Of a stretch of 64,000 nucleotides of DNA, positions 20,582 to 34,760 are shown piece by piece. The position numbers and the translations under genes were made by a program. The stretch is from Latrodectus hesperus (taxonomy: Eukaryota; Arthropoda; Arachnida; Araneae; Theridiidae), in contig CM075853.1 in NCBI GenBank assembly GCA_037975125.1, positions 56,271,091 to 56,335,090 on the forward strand, given 5' to 3'. The stretch's first letter is position 1; each line of letters starts with the position of its first letter. Below the pieces are notes generated by a model that saw nothing but the letters and a program-made list of their open reading frames with translations, was not told the DNA's origin and searched no databases.

Positions 20582-21587
20582 GTGATAAGAAAATTGGAAC
20601 TTTTGAATTTTTTAAATCCAATTAAAGCAGTTCATAAACCTTTTGAAATTATACATATGGATCATTTAGGACCTTTTGTTGAGAGTTCTAAATGTAATCA
20701 AGAACTTCTGGTCACGATAGATAATTTCACAAGATTTGTCCAATTGACTCCAGTAAAGAGTACGTCAACATCACATGTGCTGAAGGCTCTGAAAAAGTTT
20801 GTAAATATTTATGGTTTACCTGAGAAAATAATAACAGATCGAGGAACTTGTTTCACTTCGCATCAATTTCAACAATATTGTGCTGAAAATGGTATACATC
20901 ATACATTCAATTGTACGAAGCGACCATGTGCAAATGGAATGGTTGAAAGAGTTAACAGAACAATATTGTCTACCATAACAACTGGTATGGAAGATCAGAA
21001 TCATAAAGATTGGGATGTTAATATACATGAAGTTGAGAGAAACTTGAACAATTTTGTAAACAAGTCAACGAACAACAACCATTTGACACCATTTGAATTG
21101 CTCCATGGTTATTCTCCACGATTCAACGATGGAATTTTGAAAAAGTTATCTAATGAATCAGAGTTGGCAAGATCCATCTATAGTGCAGGAAGAATTTCGA
21201 AGAAAAATAGAAGAAAGTCAACAAAAAATGAAGCAGTATTATGATAAAAAGAGATGTAGAATTATGACGTTTAAACGAGGAAAAATTGTCATGAGAAAAA
21301 GAGCTCCGCAATCTTCAGGCCAACCTACGAAGACGCAATTTAAATGTCGAGGCCCTCTTATTTTTACTGAGGTATTGCCGAAAGATGTCTACCGTGTGAC
21401 TCAGCTGGAAGAAAAAAAGAAAGGCCACTTCTACGCAACAACAGCTCACATTAGTCAACTAAAACCATGGATAAATGAACCAGATTCGGATGAAGATTGT
21501 GATATCGATAGTGCCAATAGTGATGATGATGACTATTCTCTGAACAGCCCTAGACGCAATCTACATAAATCCACTCGCAAAAACTAA
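20582..21587 (+). pseudogene. Retrotransposon integrase, frameshifted
   Basis: Integrase inserts the element's cDNA into the host genome. The first frame (20582-21244) carries the rve core. HMDHLGPF holds the first Asp, ITDRGTCF the second Asp, and NGMVERVNR the catalytic Glu, with 35 residues between the last two (DX35E). The N-terminal HHCC zinc finger is missing, because the sequence enters the integrase abruptly near FLNPIKAVHKPF after a deletion. Near 21155-21175 the frame shifts, and the C-terminal region (21153-21587) continues with CRGPLIFTEVLPKDVYRV and HISQLKPW, then an acidic tail (DSDEDCDIDSANSDDDD). The core residues are intact, but the frame is not. Confidence 0.9.
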
Positions 21588-21994
21588 AACTGAATGAGGG
21601 ATCCTAAATGGTGAGATCATTCCAATTTTGTTTAAAGGAAAAAGAAGCAATTAAAAGGCAATGAACTTATCATATACTATTGAATCTAAAAATAACTAAC
21701 TTTAAAGATCATTTACTGTATATTGAAATATTCATCAAATAATATGAAAATTTGTAAAATTTATTCTGTGAATATTTTAATATTCGCAGAATCATTTATT
21801 TTCTAGTAAACTTTTGTTGTAAGTAGTTTTATTAGAATTATATTAAGAATTACTTGTGGAAAAAGTGTATTATATATTATTATAGTTTTTTTTTGTAATC
21901 TAACATAATTTTTCTACTTTTAATGGAAGATGTGTATAAGTAATTGATTATTATTACATCAATTGAGGACAATTTTAAGGTCAGTCTGGCCGAA

Positions 21995-22245
21995 TGTTAG
22001 CATCAAGCTGTAATATTACTTAAAAAATAAGTGGCCACTAGATGGCAGTGTTTAATATGTCATGTTGAGAGAGATGTACAAGTAATTGAGATCAGAGATT
22101 GTATGAAGGAGCTGCCTTAAAGATATCTGTAAATAATCCAATTTTGTAAATAAATCTTTAAATATTAGTAAATATATAAGAACTTCTTCCTTCCCCACCT
22201 AAGCTACTGACTCGTCATCTAACAAATAGAATGGAACCGATAACA
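21995..22245 (+). repeat. 3' LTR, 251 bp
   Basis: Direct repeat of 18108-18356, followed by CAAG at 22246-22249, which matches the 4 bp before the 5' LTR. About 4 percent divergence from the 5' LTR suggests a moderately old insertion. Confidence 0.95.
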
Positions 22246-22309
22246 CAAGCCACAATATGCATTATACTGATTAACGACCTGAAAATCTTGCATAGTGAAA
22301 ATACATTAG

Positions 22310-22310
<1 letters not shown>

Positions 22311-22373
<63 letters not shown>
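22311..22373. repeat. (TA)n microsatellite, about 62 bp
   Basis: Pure TA array shortly downstream of the LTR element. Confidence 0.97.
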
Positions 22374-22376
<3 letters not shown>

Positions 22377-23089
22377 TATAAGAGTGTTTGAAACTTATTA
22401 ATTATTTGTTTGCATTTATATAAAGAAATATAAATATTTACAAGAGTCAGAATGAGTCTCTGATATTTTTATGTAAGCAATGAAGATCATGCAAGCCGAT
22501 GAAAAGAAGACTTGAATGAAATTTACAACATGTTTTCATGTAAAACAATAAATATTTTCATGAAATTATTTAAAGTATTTTTTAACATTACTTTTAATTT
22601 GTTTTATTGTTAAGATGGATTTATAATTTCATATAAAAAAATTTATGATTTAATATTTTCCTAGTTTACAAAGTAAAATAAGTATTATTTAATGAAACAT
22701 ATTTTATTTAAGACATTTTATTTTAGCAAATGTCAATTACAAATAATAATGAAATTTTTCAGTATTTGTTAAAAAAAATATGCTATTTTCCATTATCTAG
22801 TTCCAAATAATATATCTGGTAGAAGACATCATGTGTTGCTGACAAACCAATAAAGTCTTTGAAAAAAATTCGGCCTGATATTTCTTAGAGAAATTAAACA
22901 ACATTTTGTGCTCTTAATTTTTTCAGAGTCTTCTATTTTTCTTAATGTCTTTAAAATTCACGAAAAATATGCATAAGCATTAAGGCCTTTCATAGTCTCC
23001 AAACAACAAATTGATAAATCAGTTGAATATAGGAGCTGGAAAGTGCTTCGAAAAAAAAAAAAGAAACTATCTATGACTCTATTTTATTT
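22374..23089. other. AT-rich sequence without a gene
   Basis: Nothing recognisable is seen before the transposase remnant that begins near 23090. Confidence 0.5.
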
Positions 23090-23690
23090 GAACAAATTTT
23101 TTCTATTAGAATCACACGCTGTTTTTTGAAACTTTTAAATGGTCGTGGATATTTTTTACTTCTCAATAGTCGAAATTTTCTCAACTTATTGTGCTTCATA
23201 AAAGGAAGTGGGTCTCATCACACAAAATCGAAATAGCCCAAGAAGGCACATTTAAAAGATTGCACTCACACACAATTCTGTGAGTTTGAAATATCTCGCT
23301 GTTAATTTTTGGATAACAACCGTTTGTATGAGCATAGCTATAGATTTCTACCAAAGATTTTGGCACCAAACTATCAGGAAAATGGAGGAACTTCTACTTG
23401 CGTAAATAATGAACGCTAAGGGAATTGAAGGCAATACTATCTCACAGGGAGCAAATTTTCTAGAGTTATTAATGTCTAAATTTATCCACAACAACTTGTT
23501 TTAGAAAAAATAACAAGAAACAGTCTTTCTTTTTAATCTAAATGACGTAATCATGTTGACATGACTTTAATGGAATACAAAATGTCTCTGAGTAGTAATC
23601 ACAGAATCATCATTATTAATATACTCATCAATAGCAATCAGACGTTTTTCCCACGATATGTTAACTAAATTTGGAACGTGTACAGCTATC
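23090..23690 (-). pseudogene. DUF4817/DDE_3-type transposase remnant
   Basis: Read on the minus strand, the stretch near 23652-23570 gives WEKRLIAIDEYI followed by DDSVITTQRHF. This is the DUF4817-type N-terminal helix-turn-helix (usual form: xxERVFxVxxYxxxxxSVxxTQRxF). About 350 nt further on, near 23330-23200, another frame gives KINSEIFQTHRIVCE and then LCDETHFLL, which matches the usual SDEAHFHL around the first catalytic Asp. A following NKxxFRxW-like stretch has a stop in place of a Trp. Spacing is shorter than normal and frames change, so the gene is dead. No element ends were found. The identification rests on motif order alone. Confidence 0.5.
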
Positions 23691-26600
23691 GACAAATATA
23701 CTTATCATAAACGTATAAGATCCGTCATTAAGAAAAGTTCCATTTTTCTTTATAAAATTTCATCTTTTCACTTTAACAATTTTTAACAAAAGTCTTTTCA
23801 TTTTACCAATTTTTACCACCTTACCAAAAGCGATATATAATAGAAATCAATTGTGTTAATGTAACACATAAGACATATAAATAATCACATATTTAAGTGT
23901 AAATAAATATTAAACATTATAGTTTTTTATTTATATTTTCAAATATCTTTAATATATTTTTCGAAAGTGTTTTGACCAATAAATGTGAATATTTTTATGA
24001 CAGTATTTTCTTTAATAAATATGGATTATATGTACATGAACAAAATTTCTAAAATTTATATACAAAGTGTTATAAATAATTATATATCTCTGTTTTATTT
24101 ATAATTACTTCAACCTTTTTTAATTTATAGTGGTTAAATGCTTTATTTGTTTAATCGTAAAACAGAAAAAGGAAGTAAGAAGCACCGCTCAATCTTTAAA
24201 ACTAACATGCAAACAAGTATTTTCTTAATTAAAACAAATAATGATTAATCAGAAAAATAATATTTAATGCCATTTACATCATAAATAAAACTTACTGAAT
24301 TATTTTAACTTATAATTAGTTGAAATAAGTTATTAAATTAAGTTACTATGACAAATTATACTAAATAAAGCAGAATTTTTTTCTGAAAAAACATTGTGGA
24401 AAAAAAATGCATTTAACTTTTATTGAAAGAATTGTTAAAATTAACAGTTTAAAATCTAGTAAAATGTGAAAATTAAAACGTATAATGTTCTGTTAAATTT
24501 TAGTAAATTACATATTAATATAATATTTACATTCACAAATTACTTTTTAAGAACCAGAAACTATTTTCATATTAATAGTGTGATTAACTTTTAAATTATA
24601 ATATATTCATAAATAAAAACACATCAAACTATAAAATTTATTGATAAATGAAAACATGTATTATTAATATTTTAAAACTTTACTTTTGCTTCAAATGTAA
24701 GAGCATTTTTCTGAAAAAAATTACATATTATTTCCATTAAAGCTTTGCAAATATAATTCATACTCTAATAATTACTAATATCAATCCTGTTCAAAATATA
24801 AATGAAAGATTAAAAATCTGTCATATCTAAATACAGTTCTGGAAAATTCAGACTTTTAAAATGTATTTTCCAGTATGAAAAATAAATATTCGAATGATTA
24901 TATCAAATGAATATTTAAAATAATTCATAATAAAAGAGAACTTTATAACCACAAATCCCCCTCTCTTACTCTCTCTTCTTATATAAATATTTAAAAAATA
25001 AATTAAAAAATCATCTAACACGATAGCTTCATTTATTATATTAGTTGTTTTTCCTAAAACGTTAGAATGAAGAGAGATTTGAACGCTGTAAATTTTTCCC
25101 AGATTCATAAATAAAAGCTATACTGTGTTCATTAAAACTTTACTAAATCATTACGTTAAATTTTAATAGAAATATGAGCATATTTGCTAAATGAGAGAGT
25201 AAATGTACAACTCTTACCTACGTATTTTGCGCGTAACCTCGGAAATTCCTAATTAATCCCTCGCTTGAACTTAGCTTCCTAGATCCACAACATCACACTC
25301 GGAGAACTCGTTGCTCTAATTTGAAGCCTCTCGAAATGTGGATATTACTAATTACCGGCATAAATTTCAGTGGAATGCTGTGCTATTTATTTAACCTCAC
25401 TTTATACTCAAGATAACTTAGTTTAATTCTCAAATGCGTAGAAAATGTTGAGTTTGGTTGATTGGAAAATAGCTTCTAAGTATTAGCGAGAGAGAGAGAG
25501 AGTGTAGCATTAAAAATTCATTTATTTACATAAATTACTTCAAAAGTTATAGTTAGCTAATAAAATTTCAATATTTCGTATTAACTAAACTATTAACACA
25601 GCAGAAATTCTTTAAGTAAATAAAATTATTTTGTTACATTGAAATAGTTTTCAACTATACTCAAGGAAATCTTTAATTTACACGAGTTTTAACTTGATGA
25701 ATGATATTCTAACATAACGCTTGGCGAATTAAAATGTTAGATTTTTAAAAGCTTAGAAAGAGAAGAAAGGTATATAAAATGAAAAGTTTGGAATCTAAAA
25801 AATGCATTTATTGTATACCATCATAAGAACACCTTTTAAATATATATTTATATTTGATATATATGAACTTTTATTTTATGTGAGGTAGTGTTGAAATATT
25901 TCGTCAAATTTTTCAGAAATGCTTACTGTTGCGAATTTTAGGAAAGAGATAATGTAAGATTAAAACTTTATGTTTTTTTCTGCATATTTTATATTAAAAC
26001 TCATGTGTGTGTCTATTATTTCAAAAAAAAAGGAGATCAATTCCTCCATGAGCCCACCTCTCAAATTTAAATTTTTGCTTAATCCTTGTTTATAGTTATT
26101 TAAGTATACAATTTTGCATAGCAGAAAATAACCTGAAAATGTTTTAGAATTCTTTTGAGGAAAAGCAAAATGAATGGCACAAACAAGCTTTGCTCACGTA
26201 TAGTCTGTTAAAACATTAAATATTTTAAAAAAGAATTTCTTCTGAAAAAGTTTTCACAAGAATAGTTTATATAATTTTTAAGAGTTTAATTTAAATTTAA
26301 GCTCAAAACAGATTTTATTTAACGAAAAAAAGTTAAATTGGTGAGATTTTGGTTGAATTTACAAATGGAGAAAATAATTAAAGTTATTTTAACGTTAAGA
26401 GTAAGCACACAATAATTTTATTAACACTAGATTAGAAAGTAGTTTATATATTAAAGATTTAAAATGTTTACTTCATAAATATATTTAAAAGTTTAAATAT
26501 AGAACATAAATTAAATAATAACTTAAAATACTTTAAATGATATCATGGCAGATATGATTATATAAGCTAATCAATACCTAGTTACAAAATCTAAGACTTA

Positions 26601-29600
26601 CACAGTGTCGCTAGATCAAAAGAAATTAATTTAGTTGAAAAGTCAAGCATTTTGTGAAATACCCTGTTTAGTTTAATAAAATATAAAGCACGGATTTAAT
26701 AATATGGCTAACAATTGTTTTACTGAAAGCAATCGTTCTAGAAAAATGATCAAGGAAATCGAAATTTTGGAAATAATTTGAGTCACTTTGTGTCTAAGAC
26801 AAATTTTTGTAACATTTAATTTTGCATAGCTGTAAGAAAAGAATGCTCAATTTATACAAAATTATTCTTTCAAGGAATTTATTAATTCATCTTCTTTTAA
26901 CGATTTTAGATAACATAGATTTTAAATTACAGGATTTTAGGTAACAAGACTTTAGATAGCATAATTATATATGTAGCCTCAACCTAATATTTTATGCGCA
27001 TTTAATTTAACTTTACTGAAATAATAGAAAACATTCATTAATATGCGTTGTATAATGGAGGTAAAACGCATATCATTTCAAAGATTTTGAGTGATGAAAT
27101 ATTTTTTATCTCTATTTTGTTGTCTTTTCAAGCAAGGATTAGTTTTATGTCAACCGTGAATTTATATTAGACACTGAACCACTAGAAATAGAAAATTCAA
27201 GGACAGATTAAAATCAATAGTTTTTAAAACCAATTGCTAGTAGCTAAATTGACTAAGAGACAAAATTTCAACTACTAACTCAATTTTAGTTTTGAAAATA
27301 TTTGATGCAATATAATAACTTAACAAGCAGGCTGTATAAAGTAACCGTAGTATAAGACAAGTAAAGGGTAACCGGATACAACACGTTTTAAAATTGTTAA
27401 AAATCTCTAATAAAAGTATTCCGTTACTTTTTCCCGTTCTCAAAAGTCAAAAATATATTAAAGAATCAAAATTCTCTTGTTACGAAATCATACACAATAT
27501 ATTTTGTTACGCTTTATTATTAAGTTTTGCAGTGGAATGGTTCAACAATTTGCTGCTGATATTTGATCAGCATCAATATCATTAACCTTTAACAATATAT
27601 ATTTTACAAATATGTTTTTAAAGATACACATTATCAAAACTATATTTTATTTTCAAATGATATTATATTACAGTTTTTAAGATCAAATTGAAAAAAATTT
27701 AAGTTCCCAGTTAAAAATGTGCATTTTAATATTCTTAAACTAAAATTAAAACATCAAATATATCAACAATCAAAATCTTCCATAACTACTTTCTAATACC
27801 TACATATTTTATTTTAAAACTATTCTTCAAAAAGTAAATTTTTATCAGTAGACATATAAAGAAAAATGAATCTTTATTTAATTTTGCAGATATGAATTAA
27901 TATTAAAATCAAGTTCTCTATCGATAAATTCTTACGGGATTTGAAATAATTTACAAAAAGCATCTAACATCAACATTAAGACCACGATAGTCACTGGAGT
28001 AGTATTTTGCTCTCTGTTATTTACTGCGAAAACTTTTCACTTCCAAAGTAATATAAGACTTGATTGAATTTTCATAGAGAATAAACGTTGTTTTTATAAG
28101 ATTTTTTGAGAAAAATGATCGTGTTTTTAGAAATGTAATTCTTCAAAAGAACTTAAATACATATATCATATGACAATTTTAACCTTTGGATATATTACAA
28201 TTTATATAGTGAAGATGATTTTTACTTCCTTAGATTAAAAGTAAGATGGCATAATATATATCAGGAAATTTCAATCTTTCTTCTTCTTATAGAAATATCT
28301 TTATTTTTCTAGTGAATGATACTTGTAAAATTTACGTAATTCTAGAGCTAATAAAATACACCATAATGTCTGTTAGGTAAAGTTGCATGTTGAAAGTTAC
28401 ATTATATGCTAGATACTTTTGAAAGTAACATAATATTTTAACGCCCAAAATGCAGTTTTCTCTTGTGGTTAGCAGGTAAATATTATCGTTCAGAGTTAAT
28501 ACACATTCATATTTTTTTAATTATTATTCACAGTAAAATATTTGATTATCTAATACGAATTTTATATCATGGGAATGATGCTATGATGAAAATTTTCACT
28601 TTTATTATTTTCAAACAATGACGCTTTACTCAACAGATTAGACTGGGTCTTGTTGCCATCTTATTCATTTTTGTGTGTGTATATAATTGATTACAAATGT
28701 TTTTTTTTAAATTTCCGATTAATGAAAACTTGCCACACACAGTTATTTTTCCCAATTCATTCAAATGAGTTCTGATTAATTTAATTTGTAATTACAAAAT
28801 TTTAATTGAGGTAATTATTTGTTTATGAGTTCTTTAGTTTCACATATATTAAAAAGTATTTTATAACATGATCATTTTTCATAAAATTTACAATAATATC
28901 TCATAATTTTGAGAAGTATAAAGTAGAATTTCATAAGAAAAGCTTAAGTTTACATTAAATTTAATTTATTGATTAAAACCTTTAAGAGAAAGTAAATAGC
29001 TTAACAGAATTACCTTAATTGTGCAATTATTGTATAAAATCCTTATCTACTAAATATAATCTCAAAGAAATTGTTTGAGACATATTTGAAGATATTAATT
29101 ATTCAACCAAACACACACACAATTTCCATTTACAAATAATAATCCGGAATTCATTCTGTAGCGGAAAGAATAATATAATTTAGTATAAAACACTAAATAC
29201 CACTGAACAGTTGTGTAATAAAACACTTAATAGTTATTACATTACATATTACTGTATTGTAGTTCCTTTGTACAATTCGCACATTTATTTACAGTAAGTA
29301 AATATAGTTTTATAACAGATACTATTATAAAACTAGTTTTCTATCTACTAGTCAGTTTCAGGTAAAATTATTAATATTTTAAATATATAATACCTATTCT
29401 AAGAAAATGTATTAAAAAATATAGGAAAACTTTTTTGTGAATTATAGAATAATTTACCACAAATAATATTTAGAAAAAAAGAGCAGTAACATAATGGATT
29501 TAAATGGTGGAGACATTAGATAAATATAAAACACAATTTTCTGAATTTACTTTAGATTTAGTGCTTGCAAAATTATTCTTGATTTTCTTATCCGTGATAT

Positions 29601-29682
29601 TGCCATTCGTGTTATACACTAATTACATTTAACATGAATGCAAATTTCACATATGCTATTTATGTAATATATAAGGCATGTT
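23691..29682. other. Long AT-rich stretch without a recognised gene
   Basis: About 6 kb with no frame that I can support as coding. Within it, 25215-25400 is a more complex, less AT-rich island that I cannot assign, a short (GA)n run lies near 25486-25502, and 27860-28165 is the second member of an unclassified repeat pair. Confidence 0.5.
27860..28165. repeat. Unclassified dispersed repeat, copy B
   Basis: Same-orientation relative of 10838-11145. Shared blocks include ATAAATTCTTACGGGATTT, GACCACGATAGTCA, TTATTTACTGCGAAAA and ATAAGACTTGATTGAATTTT. Divergence is high, so this is an old family. No coding frame or promoter boxes are visible. Confidence 0.6.
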
Positions 29683-30098
<416 letters not shown>

Positions 30099-30103
30099 AT
30101 GTT

Positions 30104-33100
30104 TTTAGTAAAATATCATGTAGTAAACTTCAGGACTTGATGGTTGTCAGATTAGAACAAAGATCTTTAGGAGATAAATTGCAATTAAAATCTTGATCTG
30201 AAGTCACAAATCTTCATCAAATTAAAATCATTTTTCTGAAAAACCAAATGTAACGTTTACGCAAACGTAACGATTCACAAACATTTTTTTGTCCGCTTTA
30301 ATTCCCTCAAGTTTGAGAGCTTGCCCTAATAGCAACAATGATTTAGACAATGAAAATCCTTATTTTTCAAATAAAATCCATTTTTGTTCATAGAGGACAC
30401 AGATAATGTGGTTATTTCCTGTTAGAGAAATTATCATTAGGGAAAATTGTTTACAGTTAATTATGAATAGTACATTTAATTGTTGTCTGTAATCAAACAC
30501 AAGATTAATCTGCAGCCAGTCCATTGGATATAAATGACATTATGAAATATATATATATATTATATATAAATTTATATGTATATTCATCGCCATTATTATT
30601 ATTACTATCCAGAATACTGAGATTTAAATTATGTTCTTATTTTAAAGTTATTTATTACAGTCAAAAATTTAAAATTGTTTAGTATTTTTATTAATTATTT
30701 GTGCATATTTTTATGTATGCATTGATCCTATGATTTTTTCAAAAAATTACGTTAATTTCTTTAAGAATAAAAATTTACACTGAAAAAGTATGTGTGTTTT
30801 TCTACGTATTTAGTTACAAGTATTCAAAGTTGAATTTAAATTTAATTTCAATGTTTCTTCAAAATATAAATCGCAAATAAAAATTTAAGTCACGAGGAAA
30901 TGGGATTAATGTTAATACATAAACACAATAACTTTAAAAATAAACATTTTTAGAATAAAAAATACATCAATACATAGAAAATGATATTGAATGACTAAAA
31001 AAAAAACAATACCTAATTTTTTCGGAAAGAATAAGTCTTTATTCTTAATTTGTTTAAAAAGTGTACCATGTGTCTTTATTGGGTTTTTTTCGTAAATTGA
31101 AATACAGTTTATTAGATTACAATTTTTTATTCTTTGGAAACCAGAATGGTAATCATATTAAGCATTTTATGGCAGATCTTGTATCTGCTAAATTAATTTT
31201 TTTCATCGAAAGAATATATTTCAACATTTCAGAAAAATTACTTTTTATTTCAGAATCTTTGTGTAACATATAGTTCAAGTGAAGCTTTTTCACACTCTTA
31301 ATCACCATATTGATTTCGGGCTAAAAATTAAAAAATCTTCTCCGAAACTATATTCTGAATAAACTAGCATTTAAATAAAATATTCTGATGCTCAATATTC
31401 CTTGAGATGAGTAAAAGAAAAAAGAAGAAGTTTTAAAAAATTCAGAAAATGAATATAAGACTCCCTTGTACTATAAAAAATCAGGAATCTTAAGTTTTAT
31501 CAAAAATCTCAATAATATTAATTAATCAGATAATAAAAAATTAGTTTCCTAAAAACAAAATTTTGCTTCAATTAAAATATAAAAAAACTCATTTGTTCTA
31601 AAATAATTAGAAAAACCTGTGAAAAACAATTTGGAATCTTGTGATTAAACTGTTAACAATTCAAACCTTACTACCAACTTTTAAATAATTTGCAGAACAT
31701 GTATACTTTATGCAAAACTTATAGGAATGTTTTATACAACTTACAGTTCATAAGAGCAAAAAATGCAGCAAGTTTAAAATTATTATTTGAGAAATTATAT
31801 AAAGAATCTCAGAATGCTTACTTCATGCAACTGTAAAATACTATATATTTTCTACATTTCATCAATGAAATTTCTTGATTTAAAAAGTTTTTAATCATGC
31901 CTTATCTTAGCAGAAAAATTTAAAGAAACAAATCTATTTTATAAAGAATATAGTTTATAAATTTGATATTTTTATGATGAGAAATATATTTCGAAAATGT
32001 AAAATACAAGAAAATATAAGAATATTAATTAAATGTTTATGTGTTTAAAAGTTGAGATGCTTTTTAAAAGAACTTAATCAATAAATTAGTATTCAAAATT
32101 GCTTTGATTTTTTTTTGAATTTCAGATGTGGTAATGTTAAGTATTATACTCCCTTAAGATAATTTACGTTGCAATATATTGGAAACAAATTCCTTTGCAA
32201 TATATTGGAACAATGAACAAATAACGTAACACCAGTCTGTTTGAATCTCTCGCTTATCTTAATTATGTATCCCCAGTTTTACTTTAGATAAAACCTTAAT
32301 TTTTTAAATATTCATAATTAGATGTTCATTAATTATTATCAAAAAAGAGAATATTAGTTGATTTGACCATATAATAAAAATCATTTTAAAAAGTATTTAT
32401 TCTCTAAAATTAAATTCATTAAAGTAAGTGGAAAATAATTTAATTTTATTTTTACATATTACTTGCAGAAGCGTCTTAAATAGAAATTTTAACTAAACCA
32501 AGCAAAGTAAGAACTGAAATTATGACCCATATTTTCAATAAAGTTATACAAATTTAAAGTTACATACTTTAGAATTTTTAAATAGATGAAGCAAATAATC
32601 TCATGGTCGCGGTGCTAGGTTCTTTTGGACCACCCTAATTTTAAATCTAAAAATCTAAATAATCTCATCAAGAAAAAAACTAAATAAAAAGCCTAAAATT
32701 AGAAATAACACAATTCAAGCATAAAATTTATTTAAAGTATTTAGGCACATGATCTAATTATACGTTTACACATTACAATAAATGAAAATTAAAGTTATAA
32801 TAAGCATGTATTTGTACGCGCGATAAATTAAAACAAGCATAATTATAGCTGTTATGAAAATTAATAACAAAAATAAAATTAAGCGAATAATTTTCTAAGA
32901 ATAATAAAACTGAATCACTATTCCACAATTTTTTAATTGCTGGTATACATGTATGCATCGACACCTGCACACGCACAGAAATATTATCATATAGGCCTAA
33001 TGATAAATTACCTAATCTCATTTTAGACTTTTAAAAAATTTAGAGAATTATATAGATGATATTAATTCTTTAAAAGAATTTATTATTTACTTTTATTTAA

Positions 33101-34760
33101 ATGTTGAAGATATATTTTCATTATTAATAGAATTCAGATAAGACCGAGAAAATATTTATACTATTCTATAATTTATGCGATAAGTTGCGGAATTCCTCAC
33201 ATAAATTTAAATGCAATTATTTACAAATATCTAAATTATTTATATAATGCTTATAATTATTCTGAAGGAATATACTTGAGATTTTTTTTAAATTCCATGT
33301 AAAAGTTAGAAAATAAGGACTGCATTTATTTAATATGAAAATGTAGAAAATAAAAAGTAAAAATGTATACCTTCTCATAAGCATTTTATTGCAGAAAGTG
33401 AATACAAATATATATATATGACATGTAATATACTCAATTCAAATAAAGAATGTATAAAAATCTCAATTCAAATAATTCTATATTTTTAACTAACTTCAAT
33501 TCCTTCCAATATAAAATAATACTAACTAACAAAGCTCAAAATTTGAGACAAAAAAAAACATTCACATATTTGTACTAGTTTAGTGTGTTCGATTTCTTAA
33601 CGGAACTTTTTGAACTCTGCTGAAACTTCATTACATAACAAGTTCTGGCAATGCCAACAAAAGTAAGGAAAACAATCTTATTTGGCAGATTGTTTTCATC
33701 CAATTCTGAAAGGTAGTTAACTATGTTCTGAAGACAAGCCTCTTCTTAGGATCTTGATAACAAAGTTACTGTATATGAAAAGGGAGAAAACTCTATTTCC
33801 GAAGAAACTAGAGAAAGTGAGAAAAAGTTTTACAAAAGACTTCTAAAAAATAATTCAACAGATAAAGTTTTCAATTCTTTAGTCTCTGAAATAGAAATAA
33901 TTCTGTAAAACAATAAAGAGAAGAATTTCGTATCAAAAGTTTTAATATAACTTTTGTTTCCAAAATTTCAAGCATAATTCTGTCTCTTTAGGATCATTCA
34001 ATAAATATAGAAAATGTTTGTGTATTTCCAACTGGAATATTAAAATTATATATTAGTTTTAAACAGAAATTTGTTCATTTATTCCATATGATGATACTGT
34101 AGAGTTTACAAAGTAACATTTTTTACAGTAATGTTTATCTGATTCTCTCTCTCTCTCTCTGTATATATGAATGTAAGTATACATATATTTATATTTTATA
34201 AAACTATATCATGAATACCTTTTTAGATACTTCAGAGTATGCTCATATTCAATTTATAAAGTTTTGAAGATAAATTTATGGATCGTATATTAATTGAACT
34301 ATCATTTTATAATTTTGTCTTCAGAAAGAAGCAGGGAAATTTAGAAATAGCAATTTCAACCAAAATTTAAGTTCTTTAATTTATTAGAAAAGGAAATACA
34401 GTGTTATAATATTTTACATAATAGCGAATATATTTACTTTAAGTCATTGTAAAAAATCTTCCTTTTACTATTCGCACAAAATAGCTATTTTATCTGAATT
34501 TCAAAAGAAAGTTTTAAAGAAAATATTAGCTATAGGAAAAACTTGTCAATAATAATGAAGTATAATTAACAGGAATTAAACTAAAAGCAATGATTTTCTT
34601 TATTTTACTACTAAAATTATAAAAAAAAGTGTTATGAAAAAAAAATTAATTATTATTTGATATATGTTATAATTGTGCTTCGAAATTATCATTTTATAAT
34701 AAAATTTATATATTATGTAAGATATTTATGATAAGCAAACTCTCTTAAGTGCTTGCGATG
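30104..34760. other. AT-rich stretch without a recognised gene
   Basis: No coding frame that I can support. A small palindrome ACGTTTACGCAAACGT lies near 30254-30269, a 17-bp direct repeat (GCAATATATTGGAA type) near 32171-32210, and a short (CT)n run near 34144-34160. The last bases before the mariner are unique. Confidence 0.5.

Larger units (their letters stand above)
18108..22245 (+). mobile_element. LTR retrotransposon, Ty3/Gypsy type, lacking reverse transcriptase
   Basis: Two direct LTRs (18108-18356 and 21995-22245) start TGTTAG, end ATAACA, and are flanked by the 4-bp target duplication CAAG (18104-18107 and 22246-22249). The internal region reads, on the plus strand, gag (with zinc-knuckle-like motifs), aspartic protease and integrase. 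Protease comes before integrase and no integrase precedes the RT position, which suits Ty3/Gypsy order. Only about 420 bp separate the protease from the integrase, so RT and RNase H (normally about 1.5 kb) are deleted. Total length is 4.14 kb. Frameshifts and stops occur in gag, after the protease motif and in integrase. The LTRs differ by about ten substitutions and a 2-bp indel. Confidence 0.93.
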
